From Liolophura sinensis (taxonomy: Eukaryota; Mollusca; Polyplacophora; Chitonida; Chitonidae), in assembly GCF_032854445.1 (NCBI RefSeq), contig NC_088306.1:10721386-10785385 (forward strand): DNA of 64,000 nt, given 5' to 3'. Numbering within the stretch: the first letter of the stretch is position 1; every line of letters begins with the position of its first letter. Below the pieces are notes generated by a model. It had not been told where the DNA came from and did not search any database. It saw only the letters and a program-made list of their open reading frames with translations. The translations under genes and the position numbers were made by a program. Below are positions 12,234 to 23,035 of this stretch, one piece after another.

Positions 12234-13424
12234 CTCCTCTGGTCGGCCCAGTTGACTGCTTTGCTGACACGGATATCTATATATGAACATTTATAGCCTG
12301 CAAAGTTGACGCACAGTTTTCAGGACAAGAACGAAATCGCTCCACTGCACGCGATAAAAACAAGACAGCAATTGTGAGGCCTGTGTACATCGGACTTGTT
12401 TGACTTTCTCACGAAGACGTAGAAGAGTAATCCCATGTTGACACATTTAGTACTCCATTTTTTCTTAATACCGCAGAGTTAATATTAATTGCTGGAAGCA
12501 TATTGCACATGAACTGTTTATGTGAAATTTTCTGGTTGCATTTATTCAGTCATGTACACGGACCAGTCCGTTAAAGGCGTATACACTTAAGCCTGTCTTG
12601 CTTTTTTTTTCTTGGTTCTGTTTATAATGAACGTGTGTTGGAGTTTGTGCTTGTTTAAAATTGCGTACTATGATTTAGCACAGCGAGTACCATGCTTGCT
12701 TGTGCGAATCTGAAATTCCATGCGATTTGGTGATTTGATCCTGTTTCCTGCATATCTATTATACAGAAATTGAAAGGATAAAAATTTTGAAATATTTCTC
12801 ACAAATTCAAATCTTATGGATATACGGATCACATAGCTATTCTGAAACATAAAGACTGACACATAGTTTTGTGTCGTGCTAGTATATAGTTCGTAATTGG
12901 ACCACAGTAATAAATGAGACAACGATAAAGCAATGTATAGGATTAAACGATTAATTATTGGTAACCGATATTATCGAGGGTTTATGCTTTTACAGTACAA
13001 TATTGCTGGATTAAGGGAATGCCTGCACACATGAGGAATGCATCATTTACGTATCTTGTTCATATAATGTTCATTTCATCATATGATGAATAATTATACA
13101 CTGGTTCATGACAGAACACAATGAGGAGATATGTGTGTGCCGTTATGATATTAACAGTAAAAACTTCCGGTGTAAAGGTCAAAAAGGTGACCAGCGTGGC
13201 TTTTACATATTGTCTTCTAACACGGGATGTGTAGGATAGGACTGGATTGACACAGTTCAATTAGGCGCCATACACATCTTTACAAAGGTGTTATCATGCA
13301 GAAAAAAGAAAATGGGATATATATAGGCCTGAATTCGAAATAGATTAATAAAAAAGATGACAGTTCATTTGAAGTAAAACCATAAACAAACGAACAAAAA
13401 TGAGAAGAAAATTAGAGTATGAAT
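12232..13424. other. unique A+T-rich DNA, no gene seen
   Basis: Nothing beyond chance open frames. Confidence 0.5.
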
Positions 13425-13541
13425 TTATTTGAATTATTTGATTGATGTTTTACGCTGTACGCAAGAATATTTCACTTATACGACGGCGGCCAGCATTATG
13501 GTCGGAGGAAACCGCTTAAGACCGGAGAGGAGGCCAGCATG
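13425..13541 (-). repeat. main-family SINE with large internal deletion
   Basis: The tail and central domain run to 'ggaggaaaccg' and then jump directly to 'accggagaggaggccagcat', which lies about 90 bp further on in the consensus. The short shared ACCGG at the junction suggests a microhomology deletion or template switch. Confidence 0.85.
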
Positions 13542-14617
13542 TAGAGTAAAAAGAAAAGAAAATGTATAGTCGATATCAAACCATTGAAAGAAATTAACCA
13601 AATTGCGAACTGTGTCAAGAAGTTACTAGATTACTGAAGTGTCGGGTTATAATGTATACATTGTCCATATATAACCACAGCGCTCAAGTCACAATTGTTC
13701 TGCGCAACGGTAATACATCGGCCCTGCATTTATAGTGTAAAATGATCAATTTAGGTCACTTTATAGCTGGTTTTGGGGAACGAAGTCTTAACCTCACACC
13801 ATTGACACACGATGTTCTGATTGTCCCAGATACAATATAATATGTCTGTCGATGAAATGACATTGATGCCACAGTCGTTTACGTCCGCATATGTCACGTG
13901 TCTGTTATAGTACTATGTAAGTCATCGTACGGCCTATATAGTAACACCAGACCTCTCACATATGACGAGGAACAAAAGAAAACCCGGTGACACAGAACAA
14001 TTAATAAAAGCCAGTCTCGCCTTCAATGATCCGTCTCCTCTATGAGCCTACTGTGTTATTTGTCTGTGGAATTTCAGTGCAACCGGTCGACATCCGGTGA
14101 AAATAGAAACAACAATGGCGACTGAGGACAAGTTGCTATGCACGATGTGGAAGTAGAATAGTGTGATTTAATCGCCTTCGTAGAACAACGCGGTGTATTC
14201 TTGGGCAGCGATTGTTCGCCTTCCTACTTCATTACACAACCACAAAATGAATTCTTATGATCAATTCTCTTTTGTGTCATATATTGGGTTCATATTTCTG
14301 TGAAAGACTGACCGACCTTGACACATTTGTTGAACATGCAAACATGAACGACAATTACATATTGAATGCAGAATGAGCTAATTAATGTTGTTAATGAGTG
14401 TATAGATCTAAACAATTGATAGTGCTAGTGTCCATCATTACTTTGTTTGGGCAGCCAGTATTGTTTCCGTATCTAGGTCAGTTATTTCATTGAATTAAAG
14501 ATAAACTCAATCCACCGAAACGCTCACTAAACCTTTTTTATTTATTTGTTTTTTTTTTTTGAATGGAAGGCTGAAGGATTTCTTAATTGTCAGTGAATTA
14601 CCAAGCTAAATCAGCGA
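13542..14617. other. unique DNA; one weak 5'-exon candidate near 14080-14156
   Basis: At 14115 an ATG in the context AACAACAATGG opens a 13-codon frame that ends at TAG (14154-14156). Upstream, 'tgtggaatttcag' could be a splice acceptor. It could equally be an upstream frame or chance. Nothing else was seen. Confidence 0.35.
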
Positions 14618-14629
14618 CGTTTTACAACT

Positions 14630-14718
14630 GTTTATTTATTTGATTGGTGTTTTACGCTGTACCCAAGAATATTTCACATATACGACGGCGGCCAGCATTA
14701 TGGTGGGAGGAAACCGGG
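14630..14718 (-). repeat. 5'-truncated main-family SINE
   Basis: An 89-bp tail plus part of the central domain. CGTTTTACAACT (14618-14629) and CGTTTTGCAACT (14719-14730) form a target-site duplication with one mismatch. The head was never inserted. Confidence 0.93.
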
Positions 14719-14759
14719 CGTTTTGCAACTAACCGACTAACAGTGGACTTCATGACATT

Positions 14760-15037
14760 TATTTATTTATTTATTTGATTGGTGCTTTACTCCGTACTCA
14801 ACAATATTTCACTTATATGACGGCGGCCAGCATTATGGTGGGAGGAAACCGGGCAGAGCCCGGGGGAAACCCACGACCATCCGCAGGTTGCTAGAAGACC
14901 TTCCCAGAGAGGACTTCCTACGGCCAGAGAGGAAGCCAGCGTGAGCTGGACTTGAACCCACAGCGACCGCATTGGTGAGAGACTCCTGGGTCATTACGCT
15001 GTGCTAGCGCGCTAACCGACTGAGGCACGGAGGCCCC
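14760..15037 (-). repeat. full-length main-family SINE
   Basis: A complete element from (TTTA)n tail to head (ends AGGCACGGAGGCCCC). A small duplicated piece, 'agaggacttcctacggcc', sits inside the region after the head. Flanks 14746-14759 and 15038-15051 match at 12 of 14 bases as a target-site duplication. It lies about 40 bp from another SINE copy in the same orientation. Confidence 0.93.
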
Positions 15038-15051
15038 GACTTCCTAACATT

Positions 15052-15269
15052 AAAAAATAGTTAGCGACTTATAGCCAACCGTCTAACACGATGTCCATAT
15101 AATAGTAATAACTTGAATTAATTTGTGTAATGCATAGCTTAATCCAGTTTTATCAATATTATTTTGAATCCTGCACATTGTAACATAAATGTGTTGTACA
15201 ACTTAAATGTTTTTATGTAATGTAGATGCATTACGGTTTAGACTTCCATGGCGGAAATAAATACTGTTG
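15052..15269. other. unique A+T-rich DNA
   Basis: Nothing recognised. Confidence 0.5.
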
Positions 15270-15420
15270 AGTGAGTGCTTGGGGTTTAACGTAGTACTTA
15301 GCAATTTTTCAGTCATATGACGATATGTCATATGATGTAATGTGCCTCCTTGTTGCAGGACGGATTTCCACCGCTCTTTTATCTATTGCTACTTCAATGA
15401 GAAGACTTATCCCTTTAATG
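15270..15420 (+). repeat. dispersed repeat remnant
   Basis: The phrases GTGCTTGGGGTTTAACGTAG, TTTTTCAGTCATATGACGA and GTGCCTCCTTGTTGCAGGAC, in this order, are what I remember of a repeat common in mollusc sequences. This is from memory and needs a database check. It contains the inverted repeat CATATGAC/GTCATATG (15314-15334). Confidence 0.55.
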
Positions 15421-15477
15421 CTGAACGCTAAGCGAGGAAGCGCAACATTCTTTTTTTTTTTTGTTTTTTTTTTTTTT

Positions 15478-15825
15478 GTTTGAGGCTGTAGGTGTGACCC
15501 GACCCAGGATTGACCTTGAACCTACCGCCCCCGAAGAGGACGCTTTACCCAACCGTACTATCGTGGCCGGTAAAAAATTACTGTTGATTAGCCCACTATA
15601 TACAGCAACGATGACACAGATATACAAAATTTGATTGTCTGGTTGTAAGAGTTTGAGGCTGTAGGTGTGACCCGACCCAGGATTGACCTTGAACCTACCG
15701 CCCCCGAAGAGGACGCTTTACCCAACCGTACTATCGTGGCCGGTAAAAAATTACTGTTGATTAGCCCACTATATACAGCAACGATGACACAGATATACAA
15801 AATTTGATTGTCTGGTTGTAAGAGT
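15478..15825 (-). repeat. exact 173-bp tandem duplication of a tRNA-like element
   Basis: Unit 1 is 15478-15650 and unit 2 is 15651-15823, with GT at each boundary. I see no difference between them. On the minus strand each unit holds an A-box-like TAGTACGGTTGGG and a B-box-like GGTTCAAGGTC, so each resembles a tRNA-derived SINE head. The identity implies a recent duplication. T-rich tracts precede it (15451-15477). Related remnants lie at 16118-16165 and 36425-36460. Confidence 0.93.
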
Positions 15826-16240
15826 GAAACGGTGATTACAGCTCAAACCCGAATTTGTCTCTGTCATTCCTGAATGAGTGTCAAGACATGCTGTCGCTTC
15901 AGCAGCCTCTGTCAGCTATTTTTGCCCTTCTTAGCTGATGATGATAGTCGTCAAACTAGCGGGGTGAAAAACGCAAAAATTCAAACGGGTTAACACCAAT
16001 GCACAACGCATTAAACCTGTATGATTGTCGTAAGATGCCGCGAAAAGCGTTGGTTTATTTAGTGATTTATTAGGGTGTTGCGTTTCATTTACAGGCATGA
16101 GAACATGATGACACAACTGAACTCAGGAACCCCCGGTAAAGAGGACGCGTTATCCGGACAGCAGACATCAAAGGTTTCTAAGCTTAGCTGATTTCACCAG
16201 CTTGGCTTTATTGTAATTTTACGGGTGTCCCAGAGATAAT
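15826..16240. other. unique DNA with SINE-head remnant at 16118-16165
   Basis: GGTAAAGAGGACGCGTTATCC at 16134 onwards echoes the GAAGAGGACGCTTTACCC phrase of the duplicated unit at 15.5 kb. Otherwise nothing was recognised. Confidence 0.45.
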
Positions 16241-16680
16241 ATCTGTTTTCCATTTCGATCAGGGCACTGGGGGTTGAAAAGGGAATATCAGTCGACGACT
16301 CCCCCGATATCACATGGAGTTTTATTGGCCTTAAGGGAGATCTCGGAGCTTCCGCCAAAGAGCGCAGATCTGGCGTTTGAGTGATGACACAAATTGGTCA
16401 TGAAACAATAATGAATTAATTTCTCCTTTCTCTAACCCGTTTTATTAACCCGCAAGGATCGTCAGCAGTGTCTTTTGTCTTCGACTTGATCGAGCTCGCC
16501 CAGGCGACTGGAAAACATGGTTACACGGCCTGTCAAGTCCCGGAAATTTGCCTCGCTCCTAAATTCGTGAAGTCGAATAAACGGAGCTTGTGCCCGGCGA
16601 TCCAAACCTGGCTCCGAGGCGATTAGACCAGGTCCGAAATCAGACAAATTCACTTCCACTCTCTCATTAACCCACGATTT
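16241..16680. other. GC-richer repeat-free block, possible conserved non-coding DNA
   Basis: It stands out from its A+T-rich surroundings and holds none of the window's repeats. It contains homeodomain-like ATTAATT (16414) and several palindromic hexamers. A minus-strand frame of 65 codons (16462-16659) includes the string LSDFG, which looks kinase-like. No other kinase motif follows and the splice signals are poor, so I do not call it an exon. Confidence 0.35.
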
Positions 16681-17017
16681 CCAATAAAGCTTAATTTAGT
16701 CGTATTTTAGTGCCCTAAGGTCGATTTGAATTCTGCGTCACGCTAAAATCACCCTAGCATTAGAACAATACTGTTTTATTCTATCTATCATACAGGGTTA
16801 AAATATGGTCTGTCCTTAAACTATAGAGTGTCAGCGCTTAATCCCGTTCGTGAGCTGCACCGGCTTAATTAAAACTAAAGAAAAATTATTTAAAGACCTA
16901 TATTTGAGTCTTGTCAGAGTTTTGATTACGTATCACTGCGAATTTCGTGTGACATGAAGGTGTGATGGTTTGTCTGCCTTAAGACCCGGATGATGGCATG
17001 CGCACTTGAAACTCCGA

Positions 17018-17205
17018 AGACGTTTATTTTTTATTTATTTGTCTCTTTGTGTGGAGTTTATCCCCGCTCTGAAGATTATTTCACTCACAATGGAGGTCAG
17101 TTTAGTGGATAGTGGGAACCAGAGAACTCCGAACAAACATCGTCTTACCAAAGACAAGAGCAGGTTTCGATCTTGCGACCTTACTGTTCATGGCCGTATG
17201 TAGGC
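17018..17205 (-). repeat. degenerate SINE-like fragment
   Basis: A T-rich tail ('tttattttttatttatttg') is followed by 'ctgaagattatttcactcaca' and a distal 'caggtttcgatcttgcgacc' that resembles a reversed B box. The order fits an old or distinct tRNA-headed SINE in reverse. Confidence 0.5.
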
Positions 17206-19372
17206 TATAGTCAGGCAGTCAAACAGGCAAGAATGTTTAATACATTTAGGTAAAGTAATAGCTGTTACATGCATTATTCCTGTTGCAATAAGTATCTTAA
17301 TCGGTGTGCAACATCCCCGATGAACGTTTCACTATTGTATAAACGCGATGGGAATTTCTTCTGATCACACAACATTGACAGGAAAAGTCTGCTCGTGTAT
17401 CTAACCGCTGTCCAAAATACCTGAGACAAGCTGGGAATTACGGATATAGATAGTCGTTAGTTTGGGACAGGGTGCGATGTTGACATTTCACTCCCGCCGT
17501 AATTCCATGGTATTCGGACGTCCAGCTAAACAAACATGGCGGACACTGGGTCGGCACGACCAAGTCCGCGGTCCGGTAATTAACTAACAAAGTGGGAGAA
17601 ATGCGACCAGAATTTAAAAAAAAAAGGTGCAATCGGGAAGAAGATCCGGGTGAGAGGACACTCAAGACGAAACACGAGGGTGTTTTTTATATACATGTAT
17701 CTCTTCGCAAGTGTTGAAGTTTGTCATCTGATCATTCCTTGTGGGTGTTCAGAGGGGAGAGTTCACTTCAATAGCCAGTATAAATGCTCTTCCGCCCACT
17801 TGGGATTTCCCTCAACTAGACTACCGACGTTTTTCGCGTGGCAGTTCGCAGTGATTATTTTCAAAATGTCTGATGATATCTTTCTTTTATTCATGTCAAG
17901 ACTTGTTGATTACGCCAGATCTCTAGCAGTGTTATATATCCGTGTTAAGTTTACATGTACATGTAGTTTGAATTCAAAAGTCATTTTAAAGAAATGTTGA
18001 GATTTTGGCCAGTGTGATAACGTATGATTCTTTTCCATAAAATTAAAACTTTTGAAAAGGTAAAGTACTTGACCAAACCTGGAGAAGTTGGACTAACTGC
18101 TATGGATTTTGATTTTTAGTTTTTTTTAGTTTTAGTTTCTTTTTTTGTTACACATGATGTTTTTATTCCAAATTTATACTTTCGACGTATATGGTCTTGT
18201 GCGAAACGCTCGAACAAGGCCAAGATCCCTCGCAGTTGTGAGTTCAAATCGCACTGGAATATTTATGTTTAGATTACAACTTGAATCATTGATATAATAA
18301 GCGTTTTCTATCTTTTTCTGACCACGAATAGAAATACGAGAGGTTTGTATGGTGAAGGTTGTGTGTGTAATTTGTGTAATTACAAGTGTTATGAATTTCC
18401 ATTTATTTGTTTGATCGAAATTTAACGTCATATTTTTTTTTTTGTACGGACCTTCTCCATATAAACGGAGCCACTTGTCAGTCAATGATTCATATTCGTA
18501 TTGCATTGATTTTCTTGGACGTTTCTGAAAATACATTCATGGCTATCTTCGCTTTCTGAATGTATCATTGATATATAGCTTCCATTAAGATGCTTTCAAT
18601 ATGTTATAAGTGTATCATACAGAAAAGTAAGGCGAAGTGAGTTCGATTGAAAACGGCGATGACAACGTGGCAGTCGGCATCTGCATGACAATTCGTAATT
18701 GGTGGAATATGACTGCTGGGTTTTATTTTTCGATTATTCTTTAACGACATGCTCTCGAATTTTAACTTTACGATGGCATACAGCATGTAAATTATCGTTG
18801 GAGGAAAACACCTTCTGACCTTGTTAAGTCTGACTTAACTCGGCTCAATCAATCAAAATATTAGGGAGGATTGATACACGACGCCAAGGTAGGCATACAA
18901 CCCAACAACTATATGTCTTGGTGACAGTTTATGTTTTAATTAGTGTACACTACGTATATGGGCTGATATAAGTGTATACGTGTATTTTATAAATGGACAA
19001 GTGCGTAGAAAGAAGTCATTACCACACGGAAGCTTCGGTGGTTACACGCTTTCGATTTGCAAAGCAGCCATCAAATATATGCTCCACAATGTCCCATATG
19101 CGTAAAAGAGCACACCGTCTTTAAGTAAAATGCACATTACCTAGAAGGTCTGCTTTCATAAGCATTTTTGTACAATACAAAACGCAAATAAAGAGAGAAA
19201 GTGAATTTTATTAATTTACGGTTGGTTCAACATGTCATATAAGGCATATAAGCCTAACTTCAAATGTCTTAAAACGAAATGGACACTTGCTTCAGCGATA
19301 TACAGTCATTGGTTCAGACTGGTACTAATCTATGTGTAAGATCTTAAACAGAAAAAGACACTTAAAATGATT
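17206..19372. other. unique DNA, no gene seen
   Basis: A tRNA-like remnant at about 18196-18262 has a B-box-like GTGAGTTCAAATCGCACTGG, so it is probably an eroded SINE head. Chance frames of up to 120 codons occur, but none has motifs or splice context. Confidence 0.45.
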
Positions 19373-19692
19373 TTTGTGGGTATTTGGGACCTCATGCTGG
19401 TATATATTTTCTCCATATATGTTTTAAAACGGTATAAATAAGGATGTGGCAGTTTTTTTAGCTAACAAATGTGTTCAACCTTGATTTTGATCATATGTTT
19501 GATCTTATGTTTGATCTTATGTTTTTAATGTAATCATAAATATTATCATAATTCAGATTAAAGGCATGCTTTTGGATATAAACAACACATTTACATTCAA
19601 ATAAATTTATTTGACACGCATCACATCAATATTTCGAACATTATTAAGGAAAGACTACATATACCAAATTATGATTCCAAATACCCACAACA
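19373..19692. mobile_element. possible fold-back element
   Basis: 19373-19420 and 19646-19692 are imperfect inverted copies. TTGTGGGTATTTGG matches exactly, and TCAT and GGTATAT follow in register. The spacer holds a 17-bp phrase repeated about three times (TTTGATCTTATG, 19497-19525). This could be an old MITE. The arms are short and diverged. Confidence 0.4.
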
Positions 19693-20057
19693 CAAAGCCC
19701 CTTTCTCCTGAAAGAAAAATGTGAAAACATAATAATGACCGTGTTTGAAAATAAGATTTCAAGTTCTTTCACCTGATTTTAACATCATTTTTATGTTTTC
19801 TTTTCCTTTAAGGATATAGTACTGGTAAGCAGATATGAACATATTCCTTCGGATGGTTACGAATTCTCCTACAGAGGATATTACTATTATTCAGCGTTGA
19901 TCTGTAAGCATGCAAATAAGATTTGGCAAACATATTTCATTTTCTATTAGACAAATAGATGTGTGGTGCATGCTCTCTATCGACTGCCTGTTGACCTGAA
20001 CGGTGTATAGCGGGAAAACAACAGTTAAATGTACAATGGGTGTTAAAGTTAACGTAC
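19693..20057. other. unique DNA, no gene seen
   Basis: On the minus strand 'acatttttctttcag' ending at 19708 looks like a splice acceptor, but the frames after it close within 21 codons and it adjoins the fold-back arm. Not called. Confidence 0.4.
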
Positions 20058-20269
20058 CAACCTTATTTTTAGATGATGTTCATACTGGAAATACGGACTA
20101 AATGAATGTCGGAGCTCTGCGATTAGGAAATGTTTCTTTCCCTCGAGGCTCTGTACGACAACCATAATGAAGTCGTGAAGGCTCTGTCTAAGTACAAAGA
20201 CCCCCTGGTCCGCTAGGGGGCGCCGTGTACGAAGGAACCTCATTACTGCCCATGGTTGATATCGGGCAC
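20058..20269 (-). CDS. candidate internal exon encoding an SH2-like domain segment (JAK-like?)
   Basis: One frame stays open across about 70 codons on the minus strand, from a CAGCAG acceptor ending at 20270 (short pyrimidine tract CTATTTCCC) to a GTACGT donor at 20057. An alternative donor GTTGGT lies at 20061. I see PWAVMRFLR, then GVFVLRQSLHDF, then KKHFLI. This is the order of an SH2 domain: the alpha-A tryptophan region, the FLVR-type strand with its phosphotyrosine-binding arginine, an aspartate-aromatic pair, and a lysine-histidine strand. The pattern G-x-[FY]-V-L-R-x-S-x-x-D-F and the K-H-x-L-I are closest to my memory of Janus kinase SH2-like domains. Base composition is clearly GC-richer than the flanks. 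No neighbouring JAK exon was recognised, so the family is uncertain. A chance frame remains possible, because AGs occur between plausible branch points and the acceptor. Confidence 0.45.
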
Positions 20270-20642
20270 CTGCTGGGAAATAGTCCGCTGTGTTTGCAGT
20301 CGGTTTTGTCTTTCACGTGACGCTGGGTTTAACGATTATCAGTACTGTACCCATCCTCGTAGGAGGCAGTGGTTGGTGCGGAATCAGATCAACCGTTATG
20401 TTTGACAACACCCGATAAAAGCATCATGTCCGTTCATGCGCTTAAAATTGATATTCATTTTCAGCCCGACGCCATCACATTTATAGCGCTGTTCATATGT
20501 TTTTATGTTGAATTTGATCGCATTAGTCTCTGGCACACAGCCTGGTAAGGGACATTATCATATTAAGCTTGCTCGGTTGTCTTTCAACTTGGGCGCTACA
20601 TCGAACTTTGCTCGCAGACCTTGTTGGCAAAAAATCTAATAC
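20270..20642. other. GC-moderate unique DNA
   Basis: Repeat-free, with CACGTG at about 20317. It would be intron or flank of the exon candidate at 20058-20269. Confidence 0.4.
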
Positions 20643-21140
20643 TTGGCACGCTCAATATATAATGAGACCCTAGGTGCATTAGTACCTTTGTGCAATGGTC
20701 TAAATGGTTTTGTCCCAAACTCTTATTACTCGTTCTCAGTTGTCTCCAGTCTCCAGTCAAGAGCTTTTACGAAGGTTTTTTTGGACTTGTCAATCAAAAT
20801 CCGCTTCTTAGAATATCTGTTCGAGAACATATGTGAATTGTTTGTCTTAAAATAACGCCTTCCAAAGGCTTTAAAGCGGGTGGAGCAATTGGCTGTTAAA
20901 CTCAAAGAAGCAAACTTTACTAATGCCGTGAACCTAACAAGTGAAGGCAATATTGCATATGAGAAAAATATACCGGACATTGTGGCTAATCACAGATCTG
21001 GTAAACAACGAGAACGTCAGTTTGTGCGAATTGACGAACGGCTAATGCTATATCTTCGAGAAAGGGCACGTTGCAACTTCATGCCGGCTCAGACTGAACA
21101 AAGTGAAGATGGTTACAGGGAATTAAGACGTTCATTATGA
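20643..21140 (+). pseudogene. unrecognised frame of ~165 codons broken by one stop
   Basis: A single frame runs from 20640 to TGA at 21138-21140, interrupted only by TAA at 20853-20855. The second half is rich in charged residues and looks protein-like (for example RSGKQRERQFVRIDERLMLY). The first half is hydrophobic. There is no ATG at the start, no clear splice acceptor and no motif I recognise. It could be a decayed transposon gene, a retrocopy or chance. I cannot tell which. Confidence 0.2.
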
Positions 21141-21545
21141 ATACCATGTTACAGAGGGCCTGAGGAAGGGAGGTTCCCAGGTTTGTAGTTGGGTTGTATT
21201 TCAGGACTCGTTTGTCGGTATCACCCTGCTTGGAGATCAGTCAGAACCAAATAAGCATGTTTCTTCTTGGGTTGACGATGAAAGTTCACTTAATGTCCTA
21301 AGAGATAAAAGAGTTCATTGTTACAATTCCGTAAGAAGGTGACTAGAAACAATTTGTAGGTAACCATGACAAGTGTGTCCTATAGCGGATGGCTTTAATG
21401 TCGAAGTGCCTATCGCAAAAGTTTCTGAAGCTTCTCCTTCTTTATATACAACGGAGATTCTGGGTTTCGTTTGTGTGAATTTGTCCATTTACAATCTTCT
21501 AACAGGCAATGTAGATACAGAAAGATACAGACAGACAGATATAAT
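21141..21545. other. unique DNA, no gene seen
   Basis: Nothing recognised. Confidence 0.45.
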
Positions 21546-21559
21546 ATTATTGGCGTTCC

Positions 21560-21832
21560 GGGGGCCTCCGTGGCTCAGTCGGTTAGCGCGCTAGCGCAGC
21601 GTAGTGACCCAGAAGCCTCTCACCAATGCGGTCGCTGTGAGTTCAAGACCAGCTCATGCTGGCTTCCTCTCCGGCCGTACGTGGGAAGGTCTGCCAGCAA
21701 CCTGCGGATGGTCGTGAGTTTTCGGCGGGCTGTGCCCGGTTTCCACCCACCATAATGCTGGCCGCCATCGTATAAGTGAAATATTCTTGAGTACGGCGTA
21801 AATCACCAATCAAAAAAAAAAAAAAAAAAAAA
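21560..21832 (+). repeat. reference full-length main-family SINE, perfect 14-bp duplication
   Basis: This is the cleanest copy. The head starts GGGGGCCTCCG, the A box TGGCTCAGTCGG is at 21571-21582 and the B box GAGTTCAAGACC at 21639-21650. The central domain holds CACCCACCATAATGCTGGCC, and the element ends in a pure poly(A) tail of over 20 bp. ATTATTGGCGTTCC flanks it at 21546-21559 and 21833-21846. The A to B spacing (68 bp) is longer than in ordinary tRNA genes. The exact duplication and pure A tail suggest a recent insertion. Confidence 0.97.
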
Positions 21833-21846
21833 ATTATTGGCGTTCC

Positions 21847-22800
21847 ATTCATTGGAAGATTTCACGCCAAAGCAATACAACAGCATCAATTACAGTTCAT
21901 GGGAAAAGACACAAAAGGTAGGCAGAGAAAAAAAAAACAGTTCATAACAACAGCATACAAAAGCAAATGGACTAAACCAGAAACATGCAAAGAATGGAAT
22001 TCTGATTATGCAAAGCAATAATAAAACACACCGCTTTACACAAAGCAGCTGTTAATAGAGAAAGAGCTGCAGATAATTTGTATAAGCTGGAATGTCATGC
22101 CTTATATTTTGGGCACAAACGTGCATCGATGTCTGCTTGTCACCAAGACCCCAGGAACAGCGAGAGCGGGCGAAACCGAAAATTTACTGCCTAATACTGG
22201 GATGGTGGCACTCTACTGGGATTGCGGACGCTCTAACCATTAGGGCTGTATACTTTGTTACATCCCGTTTAAATACACAGTCTTTGGTATGACCATATCG
22301 TGAATGGCGTTATGGTTACAAATTTACGCTTCACTGGGAAATATTGCAGTGATATTTTAAGAAAGTGATATTAACAATCTGTTCGCTTGGGGACTTCAAC
22401 TACTGTTTGTATGCATTTGTCAATTAAACATCAGTATGCTGTGTAACCTAATACAAACCCGAATACAATATATGCCTTCCAGCCAAAACCAAGCCGCGCT
22501 TTTTTATTTTTTATTATGCATGTCAAAATACTCTATTCAGGGTTCGTGTTATAATCAGTGGGTGACTTTGTCGACGTAAGCTATGAGTTATGTACATGTT
22601 GGTCTGTGATCAGACTAGACTGGTTTACATGAGTCAGACATGACGATGAACACAACGTTGGTGAGAAGTAACATTTGCTGGAGGAAAATTGCGATATAAG
22701 AAAAGCTGGCAAATACTGCATGCACAGCGTTGTTGTTGCTATTGAAGCTACATAGTTTGTACTTTACCCGCAGGCCCATCATGTAATTGTATGCCTTTGG
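21847..22800. other. unique DNA, no gene seen
   Basis: A-rich runs near 21930. No exon or repeat family was recognised. Confidence 0.5.
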
Positions 22801-23035
22801 GGGGAAAACGGCTGGTTTACAACGTCCGCTTATTAGGCAGAAGGTTGTGGGTTCAAACCGAGCGTTGTCATACTTGTGACTTTACAATAGGCTGTATCTT
22901 CATGTGTCACTGATTAGGGAAGGCTATGTACCCTTGTCAACCCGGTGTGCGTTTACGATGTCTGTGCCCTGTGGTGTCCAAGACAGCACTACCAGTATAA
23001 CTGCATTGGAACTGGCTTACTACAAGGTGACCCAA
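22801..23035 (+). repeat. tRNA-headed SINE, third type
   Basis: The head has an A-box-like 'ggctggtttacaacg' and a strong B box GTGGGTTCAAACCG (22847-22860), followed by about 170 bp of unrelated body (TCATACTTGTGAC, CCCTGTGGTGTCCAAGACAG). No second copy was noticed here, so family status rests on the tRNA-like head alone. Confidence 0.55.

Noticed and set aside
16462-16659. Minus-strand frame with VNLSDFG, resembling a kinase DFG motif and on the same strand as the SH2-like exon
   Set aside because: No catalytic loop, APE-type or W-x-x-G motif follows, the splice signals are poor and the frame soon stops. Most likely coincidence.
18174-18536. 120-codon minus-strand frame containing RFELTTARDLG
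   Set aside because: That string is the usual translation of a reversed tRNA-like B-box region, so it comes from a SINE-head remnant and is not a protein.
19640-19708. Minus-strand acceptor 'acatttttctttcag' as the next exon after the SH2-like one
   Set aside because: All frames close quickly, none continues an SH2 domain, and the sequence overlaps a fold-back arm.
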